64,000 nt of DNA from Mycolicibacterium iranicum (lineage in GTDB: Bacteria > Actinomycetota > Actinomycetes > Mycobacteriales > Mycobacteriaceae): assembly GCF_014190915.1 (NCBI RefSeq), contig NZ_JACHVU010000011.1:1-64000 (forward strand). Direction: 5' to 3'. Position numbers and translations under genes: made by a program. This document shows positions 16,801 to 25,631 of this stretch, in pieces (positions within the stretch are counted from its first letter, which is position 1; every line of letters starts with the position of its first letter). Under the pieces are notes generated by a model. That model was not told the origin of the DNA. It was given only the letters and a program-made list of their open reading frames with translations, and did no database searches.

Positions 16801-17470
16801 CTTGATCTCCCCGATTAGTAGCAGTGAAGCGCGTGCCGTGACCGGCGCGAGCTGAAGCATATTGCGCAGGCGTCAACCTTTGCCTAGCAAAATCAAACAA
16901 TTTCTAATATGCGAAATCTTGGCAAAGGGTAGTTATATTGCTGTTACACAGCGTTTATGAAATCTCTACAGTGGTAGAGAATTAGCCGTATGCATTGCGA
17001 GGTGCTAACTGACGCAAGGACTCTGTTGTTATTATCGCAGTTCATAGACGCAGAAAGCTGCTCGGGCCGCGTCGCTGTATTCGCAGAGTGCATAAAACTA
17101 CATTCACGTTATTTCCTATAACGCGGCTTCGGGCGGGCTCATTAACGCTGTTGCTGCTGGCTGCGGCGCTAAAAAAAATACTTGGTCCGTACCATCGCCA
17201 ACAGCACACCTTTACAGGGCGGCAACGCCCGGGTGAACGCCCGGGGGCCGAGACCGGCTGGTGTCCGGGCCGTGATCGGCGCACCCGCCGCCGCGAACTG
17301 ACTCGCCGGTAAGTCCAGCCGAGGTGGCTGGCAAACCCCTGTGGGGCCGGGATCCGGACGCGTGCCGGGTGGGTCGGCGCGCACCCCGTCAGCGGGCGGC
17401 CGGACCCGTCCGTCACGGGCCGTCAGGCTCGCTCGGGAACGGCACCGAATCGGGCCGTTATCCTTCCCGG
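16801..17470. other. AT-rich intergenic region with palindromes, divergent promoters
   Basis: 670 bases with no gene. Bases 16861-17040 are about 42% GC by my count, far below the flanks. Two short perfect palindromes stand out: TCTCTAC-agtg-GTAGAGA at 16963-16980 and CGTTAT-ttcct-ATAACG at 17107-17123. They could be operators. The region should hold the promoter of the secreted hydrolase to the left and of the SDR to the right. Confidence 0.6.
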
Positions 17471-18328
17471 ATGGCATCCAAAGGCGCAGCGGGACTCGCG
17501 GGGAAAGTCGCATTCATCACCGGCGGGGCGTCGGGGATCGGCGCCGCGCTGACCGAGAAGTTGACCCTGTCGGGAGCTCAGGTGTGGATCGCCGACCGCC
17601 AGATCCAGGTCGCCGAGGAACTCGCCCAACGCCTGCGGGGCGCCGGAGCCGTCGCTCACGCCGTCGAACTCGACGTTCGCGACCCTGCGGCGTTCGACGA
17701 GGCGATCGGTGCCGTGGTCGACACCGCCGGCAGTATCGACTACCTGTTCAACAACGCCGGTATCGGGATCGGCGGCGAGGTGGACACCCTCACCCTCGAC
17801 GACTGGACCGACATCATCGACGTGAACCTCCGCGGCGTCATCCACGGTGTCCACGCTGCCTACCCGGCCATGATCCGTCAGGGCAGCGGGCACATCATCA
17901 ACACCGCCTCGATGGCCGGCCTGATCACCACCTCGGCCCAGGGGGGCTACTCGGCCACCAAGCACGCGGTGGTGGCCCTGTCCAAGACGATGCGCGTCGA
18001 GGCAGCCTCCCACGGCGTCCGGGTATCCGTGCTGTGCCCCGGGGTGGTGCGCACCCCGATCCTGACCGGCGGCGAGTTCGGCAGGAACAAGATGGTCAGC
18101 CGGGAGGATCAGCAGAAACTCGGCGAGGCGCTGCGCCCCATGGATGCCGGCGTGTTCGCCGAGAAGGCGCTGCGGGGAATCGCCCGCAACGAAGCGATCA
18201 TCGTGGTTCCGCGCTGGTGGAAAGCACTGTGGTACCTCGAGCGGCTGTCGCCCACCCTGTCGATGCGCACCGCGGGTATCGCTCTCAAGCGCACCCGCGA
18301 GGTGGCCTCAGCCGTACCGCTTGAGTAG
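17471..18328 (+). CDS. Short-chain dehydrogenase/reductase
   Basis: About 285 residues. GGASGIGA near residue 19 binds the dinucleotide, NNAGIG lies near 91, a Ser in NTASMAG and YSATK give the catalytic Ser-Tyr-Lys set, and CPGVVRTP follows. ATG 17471 gives the usual SDR N-terminus; the frame opens earlier without coding features. A TTATCCT about 10 bases upstream suggests a leaderless transcript. Its 3' end overlaps the convergent AlkB-type gene by 21 bases. Likely role is oxidation of an alcohol or reduction of a ketone in the same lipid pathway. Confidence 0.88.
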   Translation: MASKGAAGLAGKVAFITGGASGIGAALTEKLTLSGAQVWIADRQIQVAEELAQRLRGAGAVAHAVELDVRDPAAFDEAIGAVVDTAGSIDYLFNNAGIGIGGEVDTLTLDDWTDIIDVNLRGVIHGVHAAYPAMIRQGSGHIINTASMAGLITTSAQGGYSATKHAVVALSKTMRVEAASHGVRVSVLCPGVVRTPILTGGEFGRNKMVSREDQQKLGEALRPMDAGVFAEKALRGIARNEAIIVVPRWWKALWYLERLSPTLSMRTAGIALKRTREVASAVPLE

Positions 18329-19498
18329 CTTGCGTTCCTTGCGGGGGCTCAACGCCGCGAGCCGCACGTTGCCGTTGTAGTGCTCCAGCACCCGCCGGTC
18401 CATGACCCGGCGCCACAGCGGCGGGAAGAGGGCGAGCAGCACCATCGTGGCGTACCCCGACGGCAGTTGGGGCGCCTCGTCGGCGTGGCACAGCGCCTGA
18501 TAGCGCCGCTGCGGGTTTGCGTGATGGTCGGAGTGCCGCTGCAGGTGGAACAGGAGCACGTTGGAGATCACCGAGTTGCTGTTCCAGCTGTGCGAGGCGC
18601 GGACCTGCTCATAGGAACCGTCGGGCCGCCGTTGCCTCCGAAGGCCGTAGTGCTCCAGGTAGTTGATCGATTCCAACAGACAGATCCCGACCACCGCCTG
18701 GCCGATGAGCCAGGGCAGGACGTCGACACCGAACGCGGCGATCAGCACCGCGAACAACACCGCGGTCATCGCCCAGGAGTTCAACACGTCGTTGTGCGGG
18801 CTGAACACCGACTTGTGTCGCCGGGCGAGGCGCCGGCGCTCGATGCGCCACGCCGACCGCAGACTCCCGAAGAAGGACCGGAACTGGAACGTGTAGAGAC
18901 TCTCCCCGAGACGGGCGCTGGCCGGGTCGTCGGGGGTCGCGACCCGGACGTGGTGGCCGCGGTTGTGTTCGACGTAGAAATGTCCGTAGCCCGTCTGCGC
19001 CAGCGCGATCTTGCTGAGCCAGCGCTCCGACTGGGCCCGCTGATGGCCCATCTCGTGAGCGGTGTTGATCGCGACGCCCGCGATCCCGCCGACGGTCAGC
19101 ATCAGGCCGGTCTTGTCGAGTTCACTCATGGGGATGCCGGCGGACCCGCTCCAGATCCAGCAGGCCAGGACCAGCGAGAGGTATTGCGCGGGCAGATAGA
19201 TGTAGGTCGCCCATCGGTAGTACCGGTCGTTCTCCAGCCAGGCGAGGGCGCCGTCAGGCGGATTGTCGGCGTCGGGCCCCACCAGATAGTCCAGCGCCGG
19301 AATGATCACGAACATCAGCACCGGACCCGACCACCAGAACAGGCTCCAACCGGTCAACTCCGCCGCCAGACCCGACATGGGCACCAGCGTCGGCACCACC
19401 AACCCGAGCAGCCACACGTACCGCTTCCGGTCGTGCCACTGCTGAGCAACCGTGTTCGGCTCCCTGTTCTGCCTCAGCGCACGCTGCAGAGTTGGCAT
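18308..19498 (-). CDS. alkB: AlkB-type alkane / fatty-acyl hydroxylase
   Basis: About 396 residues, several membrane segments. The di-iron histidine boxes appear in order: HEMGH, HNRGHH, LEHYG and LQRHSDHH, the full set of integral-membrane alkane 1-monooxygenases. The reaction is terminal hydroxylation of alkanes or fatty chains at the cytoplasmic membrane. ATG 19498 is used; TTG 19537 would add 13 residues. Mycobacterial alkB genes are usually followed by rubredoxin genes, but here the downstream gene is a convergent SDR and no rubredoxin is in the window. Electrons must come from elsewhere. Confidence 0.88.
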   Translation of the reverse strand: MPTLQRALRQNREPNTVAQQWHDRKRYVWLLGLVVPTLVPMSGLAAELTGWSLFWWSGPVLMFVIIPALDYLVGPDADNPPDGALAWLENDRYYRWATYIYLPAQYLSLVLACWIWSGSAGIPMSELDKTGLMLTVGGIAGVAINTAHEMGHQRAQSERWLSKIALAQTGYGHFYVEHNRGHHVRVATPDDPASARLGESLYTFQFRSFFGSLRSAWRIERRRLARRHKSVFSPHNDVLNSWAMTAVLFAVLIAAFGVDVLPWLIGQAVVGICLLESINYLEHYGLRRQRRPDGSYEQVRASHSWNSNSVISNVLLFHLQRHSDHHANPQRRYQALCHADEAPQLPSGYATMVLLALFPPLWRRVMDRRVLEHYNGNVRLAALSPRKERKLLKRYG

Positions 19499-19746
19499 CA
19501 ATTGATGTGTCCCCCTCTTAGCCGGACGGTTCCGCAATCATCGCAGCCGTAAGCGTCATTCTGGTAACGCCGTCATACCATTGAAGCCCTGTACCTGCAA
19601 TCGTGTCAGCGAACCCGCCCCTTTGGTTCGCTTTCTGTCCGACTCTGACGCGTCATTGCTGGGCAGACGCTCAGGCCGACCTTCCCCGCACGCCCGCAAC
19701 CCGCTGCCGGTAATCCCGATAGCAAATATTGGAACGTCCCTTCACC

Positions 19747-21318
19747 CTACAGCGCGAGGCTGACGGTCGGGACGAGCGACTCACCACCGAGGTTGCGTCG
19801 CACGACGTCGCCGAGGGTCTTCGTCGCGTCGATCGTTGCCAGCCCTGCTTTGGAGAACGTGTCCGCGGTGTAGAGGTTGGGGTCCAGAAGCGGGTTGGTC
19901 AGCGCCTGCGAGAAGGCGTCCACGGCCACCATCGTCGTCATCAGCGGCGGGAGCGTCGCGCCGGCGCGGACATCCTCGGCGAACAGGCCGGGGTACAGCT
20001 CGACCTCGTCGATCGACCCGTAGCAATCCTCGAGTGCTTTGCGCACATCGCCGTCCGACGACAGATCGCCGAAGCCGCGCAGCGCGGGATAACCGCACGC
20101 CTTGCGGTAGGCATTGAACGACGCGAGCTGAGCCGCCCGGGCGGTGTCGATCGACTTCGTCTCCAGGGGCAGCAGCCAGTCCGCGGTGTTGAGCAGGCTG
20201 ATCGTGCTGCAGGGCTGGCGCGAGGCCTCGTCGAACAGGGCCGCCAGACCGTGGCTCGTGACCGGCCGGGTGTCCCATTCCAGTGAGTGGAACGCCCGCC
20301 TCTGACCTCCGACCGTCACCTCGGTCGGGATGAGGGTGTGCCAGCGGTACAACAGGTTGAACTCGGTCGACATCCAGTTCTGCCGGTGCCAGCGCTCGTC
20401 GACGCCGATTCCCGGCTCCACGAACAGCGGGAACCTGATCGGGGTGATGTGGTTGATGTAGTCCTCGATGACGATCTTGATGAGGAGCACGATCATCGCG
20501 TTGCGCGTCGTCTCGAAGATCCGGTCGTCGTCGCCGGATCCGAGCTCTGCGGCCACGAGCGCCGCGACGCGGTTGTGTTCACGCAGGAACAGCGTGCTCA
20601 TCATCGCGAAGCCGTAGTGGATGTTGCCGCGCGGGATGCCCAGTGCGAACAGGTGCGGGCGGAGGTCGTCGCCGACGTCCTCGATCGCGCGCGCCTTCAC
20701 GTCGGCGCCCCGGTAGACGGTCGGGAGTTCGGCGAACTCGTCGCGCACACCGTCGTCGCCGAACAGGTGACACGGGAATTCACGGCCGCCGATCTGCTGA
20801 CTTCGGAGCCGCCCGCCCACCCCGGAGCGCAGCATCCTGGTCACGTCCCGGGTCTGGCCGTAGAGCTGACTCAAATCGATGTCGTGCGTCGAGGTGTTCT
20901 TCAGGGGGTTCGTCGGGTCCGTCCGCAGGAAGCCGTCGACGAACCACTGCGCGAACAGAGGAAAGAGCAGCGTCGACTTCTCCGACGTCAGCGTCCGGCC
21001 GGCGGGGCGGCGGAACAGTTCGGTCACCGCGGCCGAGGTGGGGCTGCCCGCGCCGACCAGCGCGGGATCACGTCCGAGGTACCGCCGGTTGTAGGTGCGG
21101 TCCCGTAGCGACTCCCACGACGTGTAATCGCCCATGGTGCTCAGCGCCCCGGGCCGCGTCTTCATCGTGTAGACGGCGGAGTTGATCATCCACCGGTTCA
21201 CCGCGGACCTGATCACGGGCAATCGCCGCAGCAGCAGCCAGACCGCGGCGCTACGGGTTGTCGCAACGATGCGCACGCCGTTCCTGACGCCGTACGTGCG
21301 CCAAAAACCCCCGGTCAC
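19747..21318 (-). CDS. Cyclooxygenase-like animal-type haem peroxidase
   Basis: 523 residues from GTG 21318. LREHNRVA near 245 and FNLLYRWHTL near 320 match vertebrate cyclooxygenase motifs as I recall them. Y324 lines up with the radical-forming Tyr385 and H327 with the proximal haem ligand His388. S470 lines up with the Ser530 region. The distal site is altered: FAQWFVDGF at 122-130 has Asp128 where cyclooxygenases carry distal His207, though the adjacent Gln is kept. There is no EGF-like domain. Family members oxygenate or peroxidise unsaturated fatty acids. The Asp change could reduce peroxidase activity. Confidence 0.88.
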   Translation of the reverse strand: MTGGFWRTYGVRNGVRIVATTRSAAVWLLLRRLPVIRSAVNRWMINSAVYTMKTRPGALSTMGDYTSWESLRDRTYNRRYLGRDPALVGAGSPTSAAVTELFRRPAGRTLTSEKSTLLFPLFAQWFVDGFLRTDPTNPLKNTSTHDIDLSQLYGQTRDVTRMLRSGVGGRLRSQQIGGREFPCHLFGDDGVRDEFAELPTVYRGADVKARAIEDVGDDLRPHLFALGIPRGNIHYGFAMMSTLFLREHNRVAALVAAELGSGDDDRIFETTRNAMIVLLIKIVIEDYINHITPIRFPLFVEPGIGVDERWHRQNWMSTEFNLLYRWHTLIPTEVTVGGQRRAFHSLEWDTRPVTSHGLAALFDEASRQPCSTISLLNTADWLLPLETKSIDTARAAQLASFNAYRKACGYPALRGFGDLSSDGDVRKALEDCYGSIDEVELYPGLFAEDVRAGATLPPLMTTMVAVDAFSQALTNPLLDPNLYTADTFSKAGLATIDATKTLGDVVRRNLGGESLVPTVSLAL

Positions 21319-21355
21319 GGGCGTAAGGATACGTCCGAGTGGGCGTGAATGCGGG

Positions 21356-23287
21356 TCAGGACGTCATTTCGGTGATCGCCGAGGCGAGGTCCGGTGACGC
21401 CGAGCTGGCGAGGTTGCGGTACTGGCCGCCGGTGATCTGCGTGACGGCCTCCCAGGTGGCCCGGTCCGCGTCGTCGCCGAAGTCGATGACGTTCACCGCG
21501 ACCGGCCGGTCGGGCTTGAACGCGCCGCGGATGTAGTCCTGCAGACCCGCGGCCCCCAGGGACTGATCCGTGTGCGGGCCCGTCGTGATGACCAGGACCG
21601 AGTTGTTCTGCCCCTCACGGAATTTCGACGAGGCATCGGTGTAGGCGAGGCGCAGCGTCGTGAACGACACGGCGCCGCCACCCGATGCCGCCTGCCTGTC
21701 CAGCGCGGAGTCGAGCGCCTGTGGACGCGGCGTGCCGTTCAGGGCGTCCGACAGCGGACCCAGGGCCACCTCGGAGCGCCCCTGCACGCCGTCGAATGTC
21801 CACAGTCCCACCGCGGAATCGGGTGGCAGCACCTGGATCCGCGCCTTCAGCGCGTTCGCGACGTTGGCCAGCCGCGTGGCTCCGCCCTCGCCGAGGGGCA
21901 TGGACTGGTCGAGCATCACGGTCACGGTCGGGCTCTCGACCGGCGCCGTCAGCGAGTCGGCGATGGTGGTCCGCAGCTGGTTGTCGCCGACGTTCAGCGG
22001 CGCCGACACCGGGGCGAAGTCCACGACCTCGCTGGCGGGGGGTTCCGTGCCCTCCACCCGGAAGCCCGCCTTGGCGAGCTCGCCGAGCTGTTCGGGCTTG
22101 CGCATGAAGCGTGCGAATTCACTTGCCGCGGTGACCTGCTCCTGGGACAACCAGTCGCCGGCCAGCAGCACGGTCGGGAAGTCGGCGGTCGCGGTGGGTC
22201 CCGGAGGGATCCAGGCGGCGAGCTTGCCCTGCGCGTCCTGCATCCCGGATCCCTGCGCGAACACCCGTTGCTCGGTGCTGACCACGGCGTGCACCGGGGC
22301 CGACGCCGGGTCGTCGGCGCCGACCAGTGCGTCCAGCGCGGTGCTCGCATCGGTGTCGGCGAGTTCGGGGGCGCCCGACATCAACCTGCCGACCGCTCCG
22401 AGGCCGGCGTTGACCGGGGATCCCTGCGGCGCCGCGGCGCTCGCCACCGCCTCGGCAGCGAGGTAGGACGCATCGCTGTCACCGGCGAGCGGCATGGCCA
22501 TCCGCAGCCCGCCCCAGCCCTGCAGCCCGAGTCCGTCCAGCGAGGTGGGGTCGGTCTGCAGCCCCGGCAGCGTGCCCCAGTTCTGTTCGGCCAATGCTTC
22601 TTTGAGCTGCGGTGCCACGGCGAGCACGACCGGCGAGCTGACCAGCGACCGGCTGTCGCTGACCGTCTGCGGGCCTGCCGCGGTTTCCAGGCGGGCTTCC
22701 GACACCGAGCTCGCCGGGATCCACAGGGCGGGCTTCTCGCCGAGTTCGGAGGGCCATGCCTCACCGAACCCGTCGATCACCCGGTCGGAGTCGGCAGGGG
22801 TCACCGAGATCTTCACGCAGCGGTCACCGACCGGATCCGCCGTCTGGTTGTACTGCTCGGCCAGGGCCGAGACCGGTTCGGAGATCGCGGGATCCGCTGC
22901 CACCGCAACGCCGACCTCGCCCTCGACGCAGCGCGCAGAGGCCACGTCGGACCGGTCGGACAGGGCGTCCCCGACGAAGCGCCACACGATGACGACCGCC
23001 ACCACGACGACCACGGACACGAGCGCGACGATGACGGGGACGCTCACCCCGCGCCTGCCGGGCGTGACCGCCCGGTGGCTCCCTGTCCACTCGCCGTTCT
23101 CCCAGCCGCCGCTGCGCTGCGGGCCCGGCTCCGCGGGGTCGTCGAAATCTCCTGCGGGAGAACCGGATTGGTCACCGGAACCGCGTTCACCCCGTCCATC
23201 CGCGCCGAATCCGATGCGTTCGGTCTGCGGTTCGTCGGACGCCTTGTCGCGGGACTCGTCGGGATCGGGGAGGCTGTGTCTTCCCAT
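21356..23287 (-). CDS. Membrane-anchored substrate-binding-like plus VWA protein, Rv1836c-like
   Basis: 643 residues. A polar, acidic N-terminus of about 75 residues leads to one membrane segment (about 80-103). A periplasmic-binding-protein-like region follows to about 430. A von Willebrand A domain at the end has a degenerate metal site (MLDQSMPLGEG instead of DxSxS). The gene precedes malate synthase in the same arrangement as Rv1836c next to glcB in M. tuberculosis. The function is not established. It may act as an extracytoplasmic scaffold. Confidence 0.8.
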   Translation of the reverse strand: MGRHSLPDPDESRDKASDEPQTERIGFGADGRGERGSGDQSGSPAGDFDDPAEPGPQRSGGWENGEWTGSHRAVTPGRRGVSVPVIVALVSVVVVVAVVIVWRFVGDALSDRSDVASARCVEGEVGVAVAADPAISEPVSALAEQYNQTADPVGDRCVKISVTPADSDRVIDGFGEAWPSELGEKPALWIPASSVSEARLETAAGPQTVSDSRSLVSSPVVLAVAPQLKEALAEQNWGTLPGLQTDPTSLDGLGLQGWGGLRMAMPLAGDSDASYLAAEAVASAAAPQGSPVNAGLGAVGRLMSGAPELADTDASTALDALVGADDPASAPVHAVVSTEQRVFAQGSGMQDAQGKLAAWIPPGPTATADFPTVLLAGDWLSQEQVTAASEFARFMRKPEQLGELAKAGFRVEGTEPPASEVVDFAPVSAPLNVGDNQLRTTIADSLTAPVESPTVTVMLDQSMPLGEGGATRLANVANALKARIQVLPPDSAVGLWTFDGVQGRSEVALGPLSDALNGTPRPQALDSALDRQAASGGGAVSFTTLRLAYTDASSKFREGQNNSVLVITTGPHTDQSLGAAGLQDYIRGAFKPDRPVAVNVIDFGDDADRATWEAVTQITGGQYRNLASSASPDLASAITEMTS

Positions 23288-23330
23288 GCCGTCCTAAGCT
23301 CGTCGACCGGTCAGTGCTGCTCGTCCTGCG

Positions 23331-25547
23331 TCAGCCAACGTTACTAGTCGCCTTGAACTCCCGGCGCCTGCGGTGCAGGATCGGCTCGGTGTAACCGTTG
23401 GGCTGGGCGCCGCCGTCGAGGATCAGCTCCTGGGCGGCCTGGAACGCGATGCTTCCCTCGGGATCGGTCGCCATGGGGCGGAAATCCGGGTCCTCGGCGT
23501 TCTGCTCGTCGACCACGGCCGCCATCCTGCGCAGGCTGGCCTTGACGTCCTCTTCGGTGATGACGCCGTGACGCAGCCAGTTGGCGAGCAGCTGGCTGGA
23601 GATCCGCAGCGTCGCACGGTCCTCCATCAGCGCGACGTCGTGGATGTCGGGCACCTTCGAGCAACCCACGCCGGCATCGATCCAGCGCACCACGTAGCCC
23701 AGGATCGACTGGCAGTTGTTGTCCACCTCTTCGCGGATCTCCTCGGGCGCCCAGGCCAGTTCCTTGGCCAGCGGGACCGTCAGCAGCTCGTCGATGGTGG
23801 ACCGGCGCGTGCCTGCCAGTTCCTTCTGCACCGCGTAGACGTCCACCTCGTGGTAGTGCATCGCGTGCAGGGTGGCCGCGGTCGGCGATGGCACCCACGC
23901 CGTGGTCGCGCCGGCCTTGGGCTGACCGATCTTCTGCTCCACCATGTCGGCCATCAGATCGGTCATCGCCCACATTCCCTTGCCGATCTGGGCCTTGCCG
24001 GACAACCCGGTCTCCAGGCCGATGTCGACGTTCTGGTTCTCGTAGGCGGCGATCCAGTCGGTGGACTTCATCGCACCCTTGCGGATCATCGGACCCGCCT
24101 CCATCGAGGTGTGGATCTCGTCGCCGGTGCGATCCAGGAAGCCGGTGTTGATGAAGACCACGCGGTCGGCGGCGGCCTTGATGCACGCCTTGAGGTTCAG
24201 CGTGGTGCGCCGCTCCTCATCCATGATCCCGACCTTGATCGTGTTCTGCGGCAGGCCGAGGACGTCCTCGACGCGGCTGAACAGCTCACAGGTGAACGCG
24301 ACCTCGTCGGGGCCGTGCATCTTGGGCTTCACGATGTAGATGGAACCGGTCCGGCTGTTGGCCAGCGGGCCGTTGGCCCCGTCGTTGTCGTCGCCGGTGC
24401 GCAGGCCGTGGATCCCGATCAGGCTGGTGAACAGCGCGTCCTGGATGCCCTCGGGGACCTCGGCGCCGTCGGCCCCGTTGTCGTCGACGACGATCGCGTC
24501 GTTGGTCATGAGATGACCGACGTTGCGCACGAACAGCAGGCTGCGGCCGGGCAGCGTCACCTCGGACTCGCCGTCGGGGGCGGTGTAGCTGCGGTCGGCG
24601 TTGAGCACGCGGGTGAACGTCTTGCCGCCCTTGCTGACGTCCTCGGACAGATCGCCGCGGTTGAGCCCCAGCCAGTTGCGGTACCCGAGCACCTTGTCGT
24701 CGGCGTCGACCGCGGCCACGGAGTCCTCGAAGTCCATGATCGTGGTGATGGCCGACTCCAGCACGACGTCCTTGATGCCGGCCTTGTCGGTCGAGCCGAT
24801 GGGGGAGTCGGCGTCGATCAGGATCTCGATGTGCAGACCGTTGTTGACCAACAGCACCGCGGTGGGCGCGTCGGCATCGCCGAGGTAACCGACGAACTTC
24901 TCGGGGGAGGCCAGCGCGACGGAACCGCCGTCGTCGAGCGATGCCGCGACGCGGCCGTCCTCGATCTTCAGGCCGGTGATGTCGGACCACGATCCCGATT
25001 CCAGCGCGACCGCGCCGTCGAGGAACCGGCGGGCGTAGGCGATCACCTTGTCGCCGCGGACCTTGTTGTACGAGCTGCCAGGCTCGGCGCCGCCCTCTTC
25101 GGAGATGACGTCGGTGCCGTAGAGCGCGTCGTAGAGCGAACCCCAGCGCGCATTCGCGGCGTTGAGGGCGAACCGGGCGTTGAGCACGGGAACGACCAAC
25201 TGCGGTCCGGCGGTCGAGGTGATCTCGGCGTCGACGCCTGCCGTCGTGATCGAGAAGTCACCGGGCTCGGGCTCCAGGTAGCCGATGTCGGTGAGGAACT
25301 GCTTGTAGTCGGCGGGCTCGAAGCCGCCGATCACCCGCGCGCGGTGCCACCGGTCGATCTGGGCCTGCAGGTCGTCGCGGCGGGCCAGCAGTTCTTCGTT
25401 CTTGGGGGTCAGGTCGGCCACGACCTTGTCGACGCCCGACCAGAAGGTGTCGGGATCAAGGCCGGTTCCGGGTAGCGCCTCGTTGTTGACGAAGTCGTAC
25501 AACACGGGGGCGACGCGCAGGTTTCCCACCGTCACGCGTTCGGTCAT
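23331..25547 (-). CDS. glcB: Malate synthase G
   Basis: About 738 residues, matching the roughly 741 of M. tuberculosis GlcB. The enzyme condenses glyoxylate and acetyl-CoA to malate in the glyoxylate bypass. Family motifs include KPKMHGPDEVAF, FINTGFLDRTGDEIHTSMEAGP and YVVRWIDAGVGCSKVPD. ATG 25547 sits behind GGGAGGAACC, so it is chosen over an upstream start. It lies 44 bases upstream of the Rv1836c-like gene on the same strand. The pathway serves growth on fatty acids and acetate, in keeping with the lipid genes nearby. Confidence 0.96.
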   Translation of the reverse strand: MTERVTVGNLRVAPVLYDFVNNEALPGTGLDPDTFWSGVDKVVADLTPKNEELLARRDDLQAQIDRWHRARVIGGFEPADYKQFLTDIGYLEPEPGDFSITTAGVDAEITSTAGPQLVVPVLNARFALNAANARWGSLYDALYGTDVISEEGGAEPGSSYNKVRGDKVIAYARRFLDGAVALESGSWSDITGLKIEDGRVAASLDDGGSVALASPEKFVGYLGDADAPTAVLLVNNGLHIEILIDADSPIGSTDKAGIKDVVLESAITTIMDFEDSVAAVDADDKVLGYRNWLGLNRGDLSEDVSKGGKTFTRVLNADRSYTAPDGESEVTLPGRSLLFVRNVGHLMTNDAIVVDDNGADGAEVPEGIQDALFTSLIGIHGLRTGDDNDGANGPLANSRTGSIYIVKPKMHGPDEVAFTCELFSRVEDVLGLPQNTIKVGIMDEERRTTLNLKACIKAAADRVVFINTGFLDRTGDEIHTSMEAGPMIRKGAMKSTDWIAAYENQNVDIGLETGLSGKAQIGKGMWAMTDLMADMVEQKIGQPKAGATTAWVPSPTAATLHAMHYHEVDVYAVQKELAGTRRSTIDELLTVPLAKELAWAPEEIREEVDNNCQSILGYVVRWIDAGVGCSKVPDIHDVALMEDRATLRISSQLLANWLRHGVITEEDVKASLRRMAAVVDEQNAEDPDFRPMATDPEGSIAFQAAQELILDGGAQPNGYTEPILHRRRREFKATSNVG

Positions 25548-25631
25548 GGTTCCTCCCTCGCTTGCACGCACGCCTCGGGCGCCATGCCTTCTACTTTGTC
25601 GTCGAACCAGCTTACCCACCGGTAACAGGCG

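Noticed and set aside
17200..17260. GC-rich direct repeat (acgcccggg twice) as a terminator or operator
   Set aside because: It is a short direct repeat in GC-rich sequence with no stable hairpin or clear target.
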